NCBI RefSeq assembly: GCF_050434925.1
Contig: NZ_JBNDJK010000001.1
Location: forward strand, 3,596,001 to 3,660,000
Direction of reading: 5' to 3'
Source of the DNA: Inquilinus ginsengisoli_B
Lineage (GTDB): Bacteria > Pseudomonadota > Alphaproteobacteria > DSM-16000 > Inquilinaceae
DNA: 64,000 nt
The notes under the pieces are model-generated. The model had not been told where the DNA came from. It worked only from the letters and a program-made list of their open reading frames with translations, and did not search any database. Below are positions 29,492 through 37,640 of the stretch, piece after piece. The position numbers were made by a program, and so were the translations under genes. Every line of letters begins with the position of its first letter. The stretch's first letter is position 1.

Positions 29492-30502
29492 ATGCCCGAC
29501 CATCGTCGAGACGGCACCGGTGAGGCGGTGGCCCGCATCGTGCCGGCCGCCAACACCCACCGCAACCCGGGCATGGCGCTGGAGCTGGACTGGGTCGAGG
29601 CCGCGCGGGTCAATCTCAGCGCCGCCGAGCGCCGGGCCGCCACCATGACCACCCGGCGCACGGTGAAGAAGGAATACCAGGCCGCCTGGCTGGTGAAGGC
29701 GCTCACCTGCATGGACCTGACCACCCTGGCCGGCGACGACACGCCGGGCCGGGTGCAGCGCCTCTGTGCCAAGGCCCGGCACCCGCTGCGCGACGATCTG
29801 GTCGAGGCGCTGGGCCTGTCCGACCGGCCGCCCACCGTCGGCGCCGTCTGCGTCTACCCGGCCATGGTCGGCGCCGCGGTGAAGGCGCTGGCCGGCAGCG
29901 GCATCCCGGTCGCCTCGGTCGCCACCGGCTTCCCGGCCGGCCTCACCCCGCTGCCGCAGCGCCTGGCCGAGATCCGCTATGCGGTGGAGGAGGGGGCGGC
30001 CGAGATCGACATCGTCATCCACCGCGCCCAGGTGCTGAACCGGGAATGGTCCGCGCTCTATGACGAGGTGCGGGCGATGCGCGAGGCCTGCGGCGAGGCG
30101 CATCTGAAGACCATCCTGGCCACCGGCGACCTGCGGACGCTGCGCAATGTCGAGGCCGCCAGCCTGGTCTGCATGATGGCCGGCGCCGATTTCATCAAGA
30201 CCTCGACCGGCAAGGAGGACGTCAACGCCACCCTGCCGGTCAGCCTGGTCATGGTCCGCGCCATCCGCGACTACCAGGACCGCACCGGCGAGCGCGTCGG
30301 CTTCAAGCCGGCTGGCGGCCTGCGCACGGCCAAGGACGCCATCGCCTGGCTGATCCTGATGAAGGAGGAGCTGGGCCGGCCCTGGCTGGAGCCGGAGCTG
30401 TTCCGGATCGGCGCCTCCTCGCTGCTCGCCGATGTCGAGCGCCAGATCGAGCATTTCGTCACCGGCCGCTATTCGGCCGGCTTCCGCCACGCTTCCGCCT
30501 GA
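29492..30502 (+). CDS. deoC: Deoxyribose-phosphate aldolase, long form
   Basis: Splits 2-deoxyribose-5-phosphate to acetaldehyde and glyceraldehyde-3-phosphate, the last step of deoxynucleoside breakdown. The 336-residue protein has MDLTTLAGDDTPGRVQRLC near residue 72, VCVYPAMVGAAVKAL, VATGFPAGLTPLPQRLAEIR, EIDIVIHRAQVLNREW, LKTILATGDLRT, the Schiff-base lysine in DFIKTSTGKEDVNAT and the second catalytic lysine in VGFKPAGGLRTAKDAI. It is longer than E. coli DeoC and closer in size to animal DERA. ATG 29492 has AAGGGAGAAG upstream. Twelve bases separate it from the aldehyde dehydrogenase gene, which can take the acetaldehyde. Confidence 0.95.
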   Translation: MPDHRRDGTGEAVARIVPAANTHRNPGMALELDWVEAARVNLSAAERRAATMTTRRTVKKEYQAAWLVKALTCMDLTTLAGDDTPGRVQRLCAKARHPLRDDLVEALGLSDRPPTVGAVCVYPAMVGAAVKALAGSGIPVASVATGFPAGLTPLPQRLAEIRYAVEEGAAEIDIVIHRAQVLNREWSALYDEVRAMREACGEAHLKTILATGDLRTLRNVEAASLVCMMAGADFIKTSTGKEDVNATLPVSLVMVRAIRDYQDRTGERVGFKPAGGLRTAKDAIAWLILMKEELGRPWLEPELFRIGASSLLADVERQIEHFVTGRYSAGFRHASA

Positions 30503-30514
30503 GGAGCCACCGTC

Positions 30515-32908
30515 ATGCCCCGGATCGCGGAGATTCTCGACACCATGGAGTACGGTCCGGCGCCCGAGGACAGCGGCATCGCCCGCGACTGGCTGGTGCG
30601 GCATGAGGCGGGCTTCGGCCATTTCATCGACGGCAAGTTCGTCGCCCCGGCCGAGGGCGGGCGCTTCGAGGTGCTGAACCCGGCCACAGGCCAAGCGCTG
30701 GCGCAGGTGGCGCAGGGCACGGCCAAGGATGTCGACGCCGCGGTCAAGGCCGCGCGCCGGGCGCAGAAGGCCTGGGCGGCGCTGCCGGGATCCGAGCGCG
30801 CCCGCCACCTCTACGCCCTGGCCCGCCATGTCCAGCGCCGTGAGCGGCTGCTCTCGGTGATCGAGACCATGGACAACGGCAAGCCGATCCGCGAGAGCCG
30901 GGACATCGACATCCCGCTGGTCGCCCGGCACTTCTACCATCACGCCGGCTGGGCCTCGCTGGTCGAGACCGAGTTCCCCGGCTACCGCCCGGTCGGGGTC
31001 TGCGGCCAGATCATCCCGTGGAACTTCCCGCTGCTGATGCTGGCCTGGAAGGTGGCGCCGGCGCTGGCGGCCGGCAACACGGTGGTGCTGAAGCCGGCCG
31101 AGTTCACGCCGCTGACCGCGCTCTTGTTCGCCGAAATCGCGCAGGAGGCCGGGCTGCCGCCGGGCGTGCTGAACATCGTCACCGGCGACGGCATCACCGG
31201 CGCGCTGATCGTCGAGCATGCCGATGTCGACAAGATCGCCTTCACCGGCTCGACCGAGGTCGGGCGCCGGATCCGCGAGGCGACCGCCGGCACCGGCAAG
31301 AAGCTGTCGCTCGAGCTCGGCGGCAAGTCGCCCTTCATCGTCTTCGACGACGCCGATCTCGACGCCGCGGTCGAGGGCGTGGTCGATTCGATCTGGTTCA
31401 ACCAGGGCCAGGTCTGCTGCGCCGGCTCGCGCCTCTTGGTGCAGGAGAGCGTGGCCGACCGGATGTACGACAAGCTGAAGCGCCGGATGGCGACGCTGCG
31501 GGTCGGCGACCCGCTCGACAAGTCGACCGACATGGGCCCGATCGTCGCCCAGGTGCAGCTCGACCGGATCAAACACTATGTCGAACTGGGCAAGCGCGAA
31601 GGCGCCTCTTGCTGGCAGGATTCGGCGTCGCTGCCCAAGGGCGGCCTCTACTTCCCGCCGACCCTGTTCACCGGGGCCGAGCCGGCCTCGACCATCGCCC
31701 AGGACGAGATCTTCGGCCCGGTGCTGACCGCCTCGACCTTCCGCACCGTCGACGAGGCGGTGAGCCTGGCCAACAATTCGCGCTACGGCCTGGCGTCCTC
31801 GGTGTGGTCGGAGACGGTGAACCAGGCGCTGCATGTCGCGGCCCGCCTCAAGGCCGGCGTGGTCTGGATCAACTGCGCCAACATGTTCGACGCCGCGGTC
31901 GGCTTCGGCGGCTATCGCGAGAGCGGCTTCGGCCGCGAGGGCGGCCGGGAAGGCATGTTCGAATACCTGGTGCCGGGCTGGGAGAAGGACGCGCCGGCGC
32001 TGAAGCCGGTGGCCGCGGCGCCGCTGGCGGCGGTGCCGCTGGGCGGCGACCACGACCTGCCCTCGATCGACCGCACCGCCAAGCTCTATGTCGGCGGCAA
32101 GCAGGCGCGGCCCGATGGCGGCTACAGCTATAGCGTGCTCGACCCGAAGGGCCGGGCGCTGGGTCAGGTCGGCCTCGGCAACCGCAAGGACATCCGCAAC
32201 GCCGTCGAGGCCGCGCACAAGGCCGGCGGCTGGGGCGGCCTGGCCGGGCACAACCGGGCCCAGGTGCTGTACTTCCTGGCCGAGAACCTGGCGGCGCGGT
32301 CCGACGAATTCGCCCGGCGCCTGACCGCCATGACCGGCGCCTCGGTCAAGGCCGCCGCGGCGGAGGTCGAGGCCGCGGTGCGGCGGATCTTCTTCTATGC
32401 CGGCTTCGCCGACAAATATGACGGCCAGGTGCATGACGCCCGCGCCCGCCAGGTGACGCTGGCGATGAACGAGCCCTGGGGCGTGATGGGCCTGCTGTGC
32501 CCGGACGAGGCGCCGCTGCTCGGCTTCGTCTCGCTGGTGGTGCCGGCGATCGCCATGGGCAACCGCGTCGTGGTGGTGCCGTCGCCGCGCCACCCGCTGG
32601 CGGCGACCGATCTGTACCAGGTGCTCGACACCTCCGACGTGCCGGACGGCGTGGTCAACATCGTCACCGGCCAGCGTGACGTGCTGGCCAGGACCCTGGC
32701 CGAGCACGACGACGTCGCCGCCCTCTGGTATGTCGGCCCGGCCGAAGGCGGTGCTCTGGTGGAGAAGGCCAGCGCCGGCAACCTCAAGGCGACCTGGACC
32801 AACCAGGGCCGCCGCCGCGACTGGCTGTCGGATGTGGAAGGGCAGGGCAGGGACTATCTGCGCCGCGCCACCCAGGTGAAGAACATCTGGCTGCCTTACG
32901 GGGAGTAG
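30515..32908 (+). CDS. Two-domain aldehyde dehydrogenase, ALDH16 type
   Basis: A 797-residue protein made of two tandem aldehyde-dehydrogenase domains. The first (about residues 25-490) is complete: NPATGQALAQVAQG, PWNFPLLMLAWKVAPALAAG, FTGSTEVGRRI, the general-base glutamate in LELGGKSPF and the catalytic cysteine in NQGQVCCAGSR. The second (about residues 515-797) repeats the fold (YVGGKQARPDGGYSYSVLD, AGHNRAQVLYFLAENLAARS, WGVMGLLCPDEAPLLGFVSL) but has no cysteine at the equivalent site and stops early. This is the ALDH16 layout. It sits 12 bp after deoC with GAGGAG before its ATG, so oxidation of acetaldehyde from deoxyribose is the likely job. Confidence 0.9.
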   Translation: MPRIAEILDTMEYGPAPEDSGIARDWLVRHEAGFGHFIDGKFVAPAEGGRFEVLNPATGQALAQVAQGTAKDVDAAVKAARRAQKAWAALPGSERARHLYALARHVQRRERLLSVIETMDNGKPIRESRDIDIPLVARHFYHHAGWASLVETEFPGYRPVGVCGQIIPWNFPLLMLAWKVAPALAAGNTVVLKPAEFTPLTALLFAEIAQEAGLPPGVLNIVTGDGITGALIVEHADVDKIAFTGSTEVGRRIREATAGTGKKLSLELGGKSPFIVFDDADLDAAVEGVVDSIWFNQGQVCCAGSRLLVQESVADRMYDKLKRRMATLRVGDPLDKSTDMGPIVAQVQLDRIKHYVELGKREGASCWQDSASLPKGGLYFPPTLFTGAEPASTIAQDEIFGPVLTASTFRTVDEAVSLANNSRYGLASSVWSETVNQALHVAARLKAGVVWINCANMFDAAVGFGGYRESGFGREGGREGMFEYLVPGWEKDAPALKPVAAAPLAAVPLGGDHDLPSIDRTAKLYVGGKQARPDGGYSYSVLDPKGRALGQVGLGNRKDIRNAVEAAHKAGGWGGLAGHNRAQVLYFLAENLAARSDEFARRLTAMTGASVKAAAAEVEAAVRRIFFYAGFADKYDGQVHDARARQVTLAMNEPWGVMGLLCPDEAPLLGFVSLVVPAIAMGNRVVVVPSPRHPLAATDLYQVLDTSDVPDGVVNIVTGQRDVLARTLAEHDDVAALWYVGPAEGGALVEKASAGNLKATWTNQGRRRDWLSDVEGQGRDYLRRATQVKNIWLPYGE

Positions 32909-32933
32909 GAGCGGTCGTCGCCCTCTCTCTTAT

Positions 32934-33011
32934 TGTCATTGCCGGGCTTGACCCGGCAATCCAGAAGATGTCGACAGTCTCTGGATGCCCGGGTCAAGCC
33001 CGGGCATGACA
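32934..33011. repeat. Dispersed palindromic repeat, family A copy 4
   Basis: TTGCCGGGCTTGACCCGGCAA and GCCCGGGTCAAGCCCGGGC hairpins around an AAGATGTCGACA spacer, nearly identical to copy 5 at 37141-37217. Ends 23 bp before the phosphopantetheinyl transferase start. Confidence 0.85.
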
Positions 33012-33034
33012 GTTGGGGCGGGCGAGGAGGCGCG

Positions 33035-33766
33035 ATGTCCGACACCTGGATCATGCCGTCGGGCTTCCCCGACCTGCCGCCGGGCCAGGTCCATATCTGG
33101 CGCCTGAACACCGAGCGCGATCCGGCCGCCGGCCTCACCGTGCTGTCGGCGGAGGAGCGGCAGCGCGCCGACCGGTTCCGCACCAACCTGCTGCGAGCCC
33201 GCTTCGTCGCCGCCCATGCGGCGCTGCGGCTGCTGCTCGGCCGCGCTCTCGACCTTCCCGCGGACCGCCTGCGCTTCCGCCAGAACGCCTGGGGCAAGCC
33301 CGAGCTGGCGGAGGGCGACCTCCGCTTCAACCTCTCGCACAGCGGCCCCTGGGCCGTGGTGGCGCTGGGCCGGGGGATCGAGGTCGGCGTCGATGTCGAG
33401 ATGGCACGGCACCCGCCGCCGGTGGAGGTCGCGGACATCGCCTATTCGGCGGTGGAGCGGGCGGCCCTGGCCGGCCTGTCCGGCCCGGCGCTGACCGCCG
33501 CCTTCTACGCGGTCTGGACCCGCAAGGAGGCGCTGTCCAAGGGCATCGGCCGCGGCTTCTCCTTCGACTTCACCGGCTTCACGGTCAGCGCCGACCCGGC
33601 CGAGCGGACCAGCCGCCCGACGCTGCCGCCGGGTCTGGTCGGCGAGGCGGACTGGCATCTGCACGACCTGCCGCCGACCGAAGGCGCGGCGGCGGCCGTC
33701 GCTGTTCCGGCGGCCGAACCCGGCATCGCCGCCTGGCGCTTCGAGCCGGGCCTCTGGGGGCTGTAG
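33035..33766 (+). CDS. Sfp-type 4'-phosphopantetheinyl transferase
   Basis: Transfers phosphopantetheine from CoA to carrier proteins of secondary metabolism or lysine biosynthesis. The 243-residue two-lobed protein has VHIWRLNTERDPAA, LSAEERQRADRFR, RFVAAHAALRLLLG, the P-pocket RQNAWGKPELAEGDLRFNLS, the magnesium-binding GVDVEMARHP and the catalytic WTRKEALSKGIGRG, all typical of the Sfp/AcpT group. ATG 33035 follows GGCGAGGAGG. No nonribosomal peptide or polyketide synthase is encoded in the window, and the ACP-like protein at 2761-3447 lacks the target serine, so its partner must be elsewhere. Confidence 0.93.
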   Translation: MSDTWIMPSGFPDLPPGQVHIWRLNTERDPAAGLTVLSAEERQRADRFRTNLLRARFVAAHAALRLLLGRALDLPADRLRFRQNAWGKPELAEGDLRFNLSHSGPWAVVALGRGIEVGVDVEMARHPPPVEVADIAYSAVERAALAGLSGPALTAAFYAVWTRKEALSKGIGRGFSFDFTGFTVSADPAERTSRPTLPPGLVGEADWHLHDLPPTEGAAAAVAVPAAEPGIAAWRFEPGLWGL

Positions 33767-33795
33767 GATAGTGACACGGACAGGGGAGGAGACTC

Positions 33796-34164
33796 ATGCT
33801 GGATCACGTCACCATCCGGGTCGGCGACTTCGAACGGTCGAAGGCCTTCTACGACGCGCAGCTGGCGGCGCTCGGCATCGCCCGGCTCTACGGCGATGGC
33901 GAGACCTTCGCCGGCTACGGCGTCGGCCGCAGGGCGTTCTTCTGGATCGGCCTGCATGACGGCGCCGTCACCGGCACCCATGTCGCCTTCGCGGCGCCGG
34001 ACCGGGCGGCGGTCGATCGCTTCCACGCGGCCGGCCTCGCCGCGGGCGGCCGCGACAACGGCGCGCCGGGGCTGCGGCCGCACTATCATCCCGACTATTA
34101 CGGCGCTTTCCTGCTCGACCCCGACGGCCACAATATCGAGGCGGTGTGCCGCGAGGCGCCTTGA
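33796..34164 (+). CDS. VOC-family (glyoxalase/dioxygenase-like) protein
   Basis: A 122-residue single vicinal-oxygen-chelate domain: LDHVTIRVGDFERSKAFYDA at the N-terminus with the first metal histidine, GTHVAFAAPDRAAVDRFHAA with the second, and YYGAFLLDPDGHNIEAVCRE with the terminal glutamate. This pattern matches the lactoylglutathione-lyase-like group whose members are often uncharacterised. AGGGGAGGAG precedes ATG 33796. Probably transcribed with the transferase upstream (29-bp gap). Substrate unknown. Confidence 0.9.
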   Translation: MLDHVTIRVGDFERSKAFYDAQLAALGIARLYGDGETFAGYGVGRRAFFWIGLHDGAVTGTHVAFAAPDRAAVDRFHAAGLAAGGRDNGAPGLRPHYHPDYYGAFLLDPDGHNIEAVCREAP

Positions 34165-34233
34165 GCCTTGGGCAGGATGAATCGAGTCCGATCGGGATTC
34201 CCCGTCCGGGATGCTCATGACGAAAGCAAAATG

Positions 34234-34404
34234 CGTCCCCCCTCCCCTCGCGGGAGGGGGGTAGGGGGAGGGGGTTCTCTCGGATCGAGCCGGCCTGGAT
34301 CTTAGCAAATCGGCCTGTCCGGCAGATCAGGGCCTTCGCCCATTCGCGCGCGGACGCGCGCAGACCCCTCCCCCTAACCCCCTCCCGCAAGGGGAGGGGG
34401 GACT
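34234..34404. repeat. MITE-like palindromic element, family B copy 2
   Basis: About 171 bp; inverted orientation relative to 15880-16053. Shared parts include the GC-rich ends, GGGTTCTCTCGG-TCGAG and the inner CGCGCGCGGACGCGCGCAG; the centre differs. With the family C repeat it fills the 349-bp gap between the VOC gene and the SDR gene. Confidence 0.85.
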
Positions 34405-34446
34405 CAAGAAGATCGCGTCGCGGCTATTGTGAAAAGACATCGCGAG

Positions 34447-34516
34447 CGGGAGAGGCAACACCCTGCCGCCTCGGCACGATCGGATGGCTCGATCCGGCCA
34501 AACCCATCCTGCTCTA
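34447..34516. repeat. Family C repeat copy 2, at the 3' end of the SDR gene
   Basis: Same layout as 28900-28972: GGAGAGGCAACA, then GATCGGATGGCTCGATCCGG and CCCATCCTGCTCTA reaching the stop codon of the minus-strand gene. Confidence 0.7.
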
Positions 34517-35248
34517 GGTCGCCAGGAACCCGCCATCCACCGGCACGATGGCGCCGTTCATCATCGCCGAGCCGTCGCCCAGCAGGTACAGGATCACCTC
34601 GGCGACCTCCTCCGGCTGGGCGAAGCGGCCGAGCGGGATGCGGCCCAGCATCGGGCCGGACTTGACCGGGTCGCTCCACGCCTTCACCGCCATCGGCGTC
34701 AGCGTCACCACCGGGTTGACGCTGTTGGTGCGGATGCCGTGCGGCCCCAGCTCCACCGCCATCACCCGGGTGATCTCGTCCAGCGCGCCCTTCGACGCGC
34801 AATAGGCGGTGTGGTCCGGCAGGCCGATCATCGACGATACGCTCGACACGTTGACGATGGCGCCCTTCTGGCCGCGGCGGATCAGGTCGCGCGCCACCAC
34901 CTGGGCCACGATCATCGGCGCCCGGGCGTTCACCGCCATGATCGCATCGAAGCTCTCGACCGAGGTGTCGAGGAAGGATTCCAGCGTGGTGGTGCCGGCG
35001 CAGTTCACCAGCGCGTCGACCGGCAGCGCCTCGGCCGCCGCCCGCCGCGTCGCCTCGGCGTCGCCCAGGTCGACGGCGATGGTCCTGCAGCCGGTCTCCT
35101 GCGCCAGGCTCGCCAGGTCCTCGGGGCTGCGGGTGGCGGCGATCACCTCGGCGCCGCGCCGGTGCAGCAGCACCGCGGTGGCCCGGCCGATGCCCTTGCC
35201 GGCGCCGGTCACCAGCACCCGCCGCCCGGCAAAATCCTGCCCGCCCAT
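34514..35248 (-). CDS. Short-chain dehydrogenase, L-xylulose reductase (DCXR)-like
   Basis: A 244-residue classical SDR. Cofactor loop VLVTGAGKGIGRATAVLL, NAG-type motif read as NCAGTTTLESF, catalytic serine in VNVSSVSSMIGLPDHTAYCA and YxxxK as YCASKGALDEITRVMAVELG. The stretches IMAVNARAPMIVAQVVARDL, VELGPHGIRTNSVNPVVTLT and KAWSDPVKSGPMLGRIPLGR track mammalian dicarbonyl/L-xylulose reductase closely. Members reduce L-xylulose or alpha-dicarbonyls with NADPH; the substrate here is inferred from similarity. ATG 35248 has AGGGAGGA upstream. Divergent from msrB. Confidence 0.88.
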   Translation of the reverse strand: MGGQDFAGRRVLVTGAGKGIGRATAVLLHRRGAEVIAATRSPEDLASLAQETGCRTIAVDLGDAEATRRAAAEALPVDALVNCAGTTTLESFLDTSVESFDAIMAVNARAPMIVAQVVARDLIRRGQKGAIVNVSSVSSMIGLPDHTAYCASKGALDEITRVMAVELGPHGIRTNSVNPVVTLTPMAVKAWSDPVKSGPMLGRIPLGRFAQPEEVAEVILYLLGDGSAMMNGAIVPVDGGFLAT

Positions 35249-35478
35249 GCCATCCTCCCTGTATCGGCTCGCGATGCCACCCTATATCAGGGTCGGAACG
35301 CCGGCGCCTCCCCGACCGGCTCAGAGATCGTTTGGAAATGCGCTGGCGTGAGTCGGATGGCGGTGGTTTCGAGAACCGGAGCGCAGCGCACATTGGTGCG
35401 TGAGCACCGGAAGCTTCGAGTCCGCCGTCAGACGGCCGCGCCAGTAGCATTTACAAACGGTTTCTCAGGAGATCGAGC

Positions 35479-35877
35479 ATGCCTGAACCCTATCCCGTGA
35501 CCCGCAGCGATGCCGAGTGGCGCCAGATCCTGACGCCCGAGCAGTACCAGGTGATGCGCCAGCACGGCACCGAACGGCCGGGAAGCTGCAGCCTGCTCAG
35601 CGAGCATCGGCCGGGCGCCTTCTGCTGCGCCGGCTGCGGCAGCAGGCTGTTCGAATCGAAGCTGAAGTTCGAGAGCGGCACCGGCTGGCCCAGCTTCAAC
35701 GACCCGGTGCCCGATTCGGTCGAGACCACGGTCGACCGCAGCTTCGGCATGACCCGTGTCGAGGTGCATTGCGCCACCTGCGGCAGCCATCTCGGCCATG
35801 TCTTCGAGGATGGCCCGCCGCCCAGCGGGCTGCGCTATTGCATCAACGGTGTGGCGCTGGATTTCCAGCCGGAGTGA
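35479..35877 (+). CDS. msrB: Peptide methionine (R)-S-oxide reductase MsrB
   Basis: Reduces methionine-R-sulfoxide in proteins. The 132-residue protein has the structural zinc site in CCAGCGSRLFES and HCATCGSHLGHVFEDGP, the substrate loop ESGTGWPSFNDPV and the catalytic cysteine in LRYCINGVALDF. No signal peptide, so cytoplasmic. An exported MsrA is encoded 7 kb away at 42896-43615. Divergent from the SDR gene across a 230-bp gap that should hold its promoter. Confidence 0.97.
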   Translation: MPEPYPVTRSDAEWRQILTPEQYQVMRQHGTERPGSCSLLSEHRPGAFCCAGCGSRLFESKLKFESGTGWPSFNDPVPDSVETTVDRSFGMTRVEVHCATCGSHLGHVFEDGPPPSGLRYCINGVALDFQPE

Positions 35878-35997
35878 GCCGAGGCCGGGCTGCGTTCGAA
35901 AACAGCCTCGCAAGCTCCAAATTTGCACAATCCTGATAGGAACGAGGTGCCCGTCTCCTCCCGTTATACGTGCATCGGAAACGCGAGGAGACGGGTC

Positions 35998-36375
35998 ATG
36001 GAACATCGTGAGGAGACCACCACACTCATTTCCGGCGACAAGGTTGCTGGGACCGAGGTCTACAACACCGCGGGCGACCATCTCGGCGAGATTCACGACG
36101 TCATGCTCGACAAGATGTCCGGGCGCGTCGCCTATGCCGTCATGTCCTTCGGCGGCTTCCTCGGCATCGGCGAGAAGTATCACCCGCTGCCGTGGTCGAC
36201 GCTGACCTATGACACCAGCCAGGGCGGCTATGTCGTGAACGTGTCGCGCGAGCAGCTGGAAGGGGCGCCGGTCTATGCCGACGACGAACAGCCGCGCTGG
36301 AACCGCGAATACGAGCAGGACATCCACGACTATTACGGCATCAGCCCGTACTGGACAGGACCGCTGCCGCGCTGA
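35998..36375 (+). CDS. PRC-barrel domain protein
   Basis: A 125-residue protein with a PRC-barrel: ISGDKVAGTEVYNTAGDHLG, EIHDVMLDKMSGRVAYAVMS and FGGFLGIGEKYHPLPWSTL, then an acidic, aromatic C-terminal tail (WNREYEQDIHDYYGISPYW). Such proteins are frequent in alphaproteobacteria, often stress-induced, and act as adaptor folds in RNA or membrane processes. ATG 35998 begins MEHREETTTLISG. Followed within 20 bp by a small hypothetical gene. Confidence 0.88.
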   Translation: MEHREETTTLISGDKVAGTEVYNTAGDHLGEIHDVMLDKMSGRVAYAVMSFGGFLGIGEKYHPLPWSTLTYDTSQGGYVVNVSREQLEGAPVYADDEQPRWNREYEQDIHDYYGISPYWTGPLPR

Positions 36376-36393
36376 CGGACGCCGGAGGCCGCC

Positions 36394-36582
36394 ATGCCGG
36401 AGCGCATCGTCGACGTGTTCGACGAGACCGGTGCCCTGGTGACGAACTACACCGTCATCCTGGCCGGTGCGGACGAAGCGCCGGATGAGGCGTATGAATC
36501 CGAAGCTCTCCGCATGGCGGCCTTCGACGCGGCCGTTTCCGCCGATCGGCTCGCCGGATTGACGGCGAAGGTCCGGCGATAG
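36394..36582 (+). CDS. Small hypothetical protein
   Basis: A 62-residue acidic protein (MPERIVDVFDETGALVTNYT...) with an N-terminal strand pair and a C-terminal helix (SEALRMAAFDAAVSADRLAG). No motif recognised. The reading frame has the GC-biased codon pattern of neighbours and follows the PRC-barrel gene by 18 bp with GGAGG before the ATG, which supports it as real and co-transcribed. Confidence 0.6.
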   Translation: MPERIVDVFDETGALVTNYTVILAGADEAPDEAYESEALRMAAFDAAVSADRLAGLTAKVRR

Positions 36583-36680
36583 CACGACGGTCTTGGTCCA
36601 AAGTCTAACCGCCCGCCGCGGGACGACCGATCCCGGCGCGCCGTTGATCCGGGGACGCTGAACTCACAGGAGGAACCACC

Positions 36681-37076
36681 ATGAAGTGGGCCTTGATCGT
36701 CTCCACGGCGGCGGGCTTGGCATTGAGCTCGCCCGCTTTGGCCGATTGCCGCCAGGACATCGACCAGCTCGACACTCAGTTCAAGCAGACCGAGTCGCAG
36801 AGCGGTCAACCGGCGGCCACCCCTCATCAGACCCAGACCATGCAGGGAACGCAGCCGCAGGAGCGGACCGCCGGCGCCATGCCGAGCACCGGAAGCGCCC
36901 CCGACGCGGCGTCGAGCACGCATCAGCGCGAGGCGCTGAAAGGCGCCGGAGAAGCGTCGCCGCAGGAGCAGTTCGCGGCACAGTTGCAGGAGGCCCGCCA
37001 GTTGGCGCAGAACGGCGACGAGGCCGGCTGCATGACCAAGGTCGAAGCCGCGCGCAAGCTGCTCGGCACGCCCTGA
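36681..37076 (+). CDS. Exported small protein of unknown function
   Basis: A 131-residue protein with a clear Sec signal (MKWALIVSTAAGLALSSPALA, cleavage before DC). The mature part is Gln/Thr/Ser-rich and flexible in the middle (residues about 40-85) and ends in a helix pair (EQFAAQLQEARQLAQNGDEA, then KVEAARKLLG) with two cysteines overall, at the mature N-terminus and near residue 117, that could pair. CAGGAGGAAC precedes the ATG. Similar periplasmic proteins are widespread and unassigned. Confidence 0.75.
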   Translation: MKWALIVSTAAGLALSSPALADCRQDIDQLDTQFKQTESQSGQPAATPHQTQTMQGTQPQERTAGAMPSTGSAPDAASSTHQREALKGAGEASPQEQFAAQLQEARQLAQNGDEAGCMTKVEAARKLLGTP

Positions 37077-37140
37077 CAGGCTCCAGGCCGCAAACGGAAT
37101 GCTTGAGAATAAGCACTCCAAACGAGGGAGATTACCTTAT

Positions 37141-37217
37141 TGTCATTGCCGGGCTGACCCGGCAATCCAGAAGATGTCGACGCTCTCTGGATGCCCGGGT
37201 CAAGCCCGGGCATGACA
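37141..37217. repeat. Dispersed palindromic repeat, family A copy 5
   Basis: Nearly identical to copy 4, including the AAGATGTCGAC spacer; one base is missing from the first loop. Confidence 0.85.
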
Positions 37218-37259
37218 GTATTATTGATTCAGTTATCGTTTGACGTGACCTGAAATACG

Positions 37260-37294
37260 ATCGGGCCTGCGGAGGATGCCTCCGCAGGCCCGAT
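37260..37294. terminator. Perfect 16-bp hairpin between convergent genes
   Basis: ATCGGGCCTGCGGAGG-ATG-CCTCCGCAGGCCCGAT. Lies between the end of the exported protein gene (plus) and the glycine-zipper lipoprotein (minus) and can end both transcripts. Confidence 0.8.
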
Positions 37295-37315
37295 TCGTTC
37301 ACATCGACCCGAGGG

Positions 37316-37540
37316 TCAGCAGCGGCCGACGGCGTGGCAGTTCGTCAGGCCGCCGACGGCGGCGCCGCCGACACCACCGATGATCGCACCGGTCCCGACA
37401 TTGCCGCCGGTGATGGCGGCCGTGCCGGCGCCGAGTCCTGCGCCGAGCGCGCCGCCCGAAAGGGCCCGCGTGCCGGGGTCGCGGCCGCACGCTGCGAGCG
37501 ACAGCGCCGCGGCGAGAATGATCATGGCTGGCTTCAGCAT
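37316..37540 (-). CDS. Small glycine-zipper lipoprotein
   Basis: A 74-residue lipoprotein: signal MLKPAMIILAAALSLAAC with lipobox cysteine at residue 18, then a glycine-rich membrane-spanning zipper (LSGGALGAGLGAGTAAITGG, GTGAIIGGVGGAAVGGL). The pattern matches the YMGG/OmpA-associated glycine-zipper family that inserts in or packs against membranes. ATG 37540 has GGAGA upstream. Lies at the end of a run of small envelope proteins. Confidence 0.82.
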   Translation of the reverse strand: MLKPAMIILAAALSLAACGRDPGTRALSGGALGAGLGAGTAAITGGNVGTGAIIGGVGGAAVGGLTNCHAVGRC

Positions 37541-37640
37541 TGCGTTCTCCGTACCTGTTCCCACCAGCATTGGAAACGGTGCACCTTGCGATATCGTTCC
37601 CACGGCAGCGGCAAAGGGCAGGGGGTGTGGCCCGGCGTCC

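Noticed and set aside
28985..32707. Minus-strand open frame of 1240 codons across the GFA gene, deoC and the ALDH gene
   Set aside because: Antisense to deoC and ALDH16, both of which match known families throughout; the frame itself has no family features.
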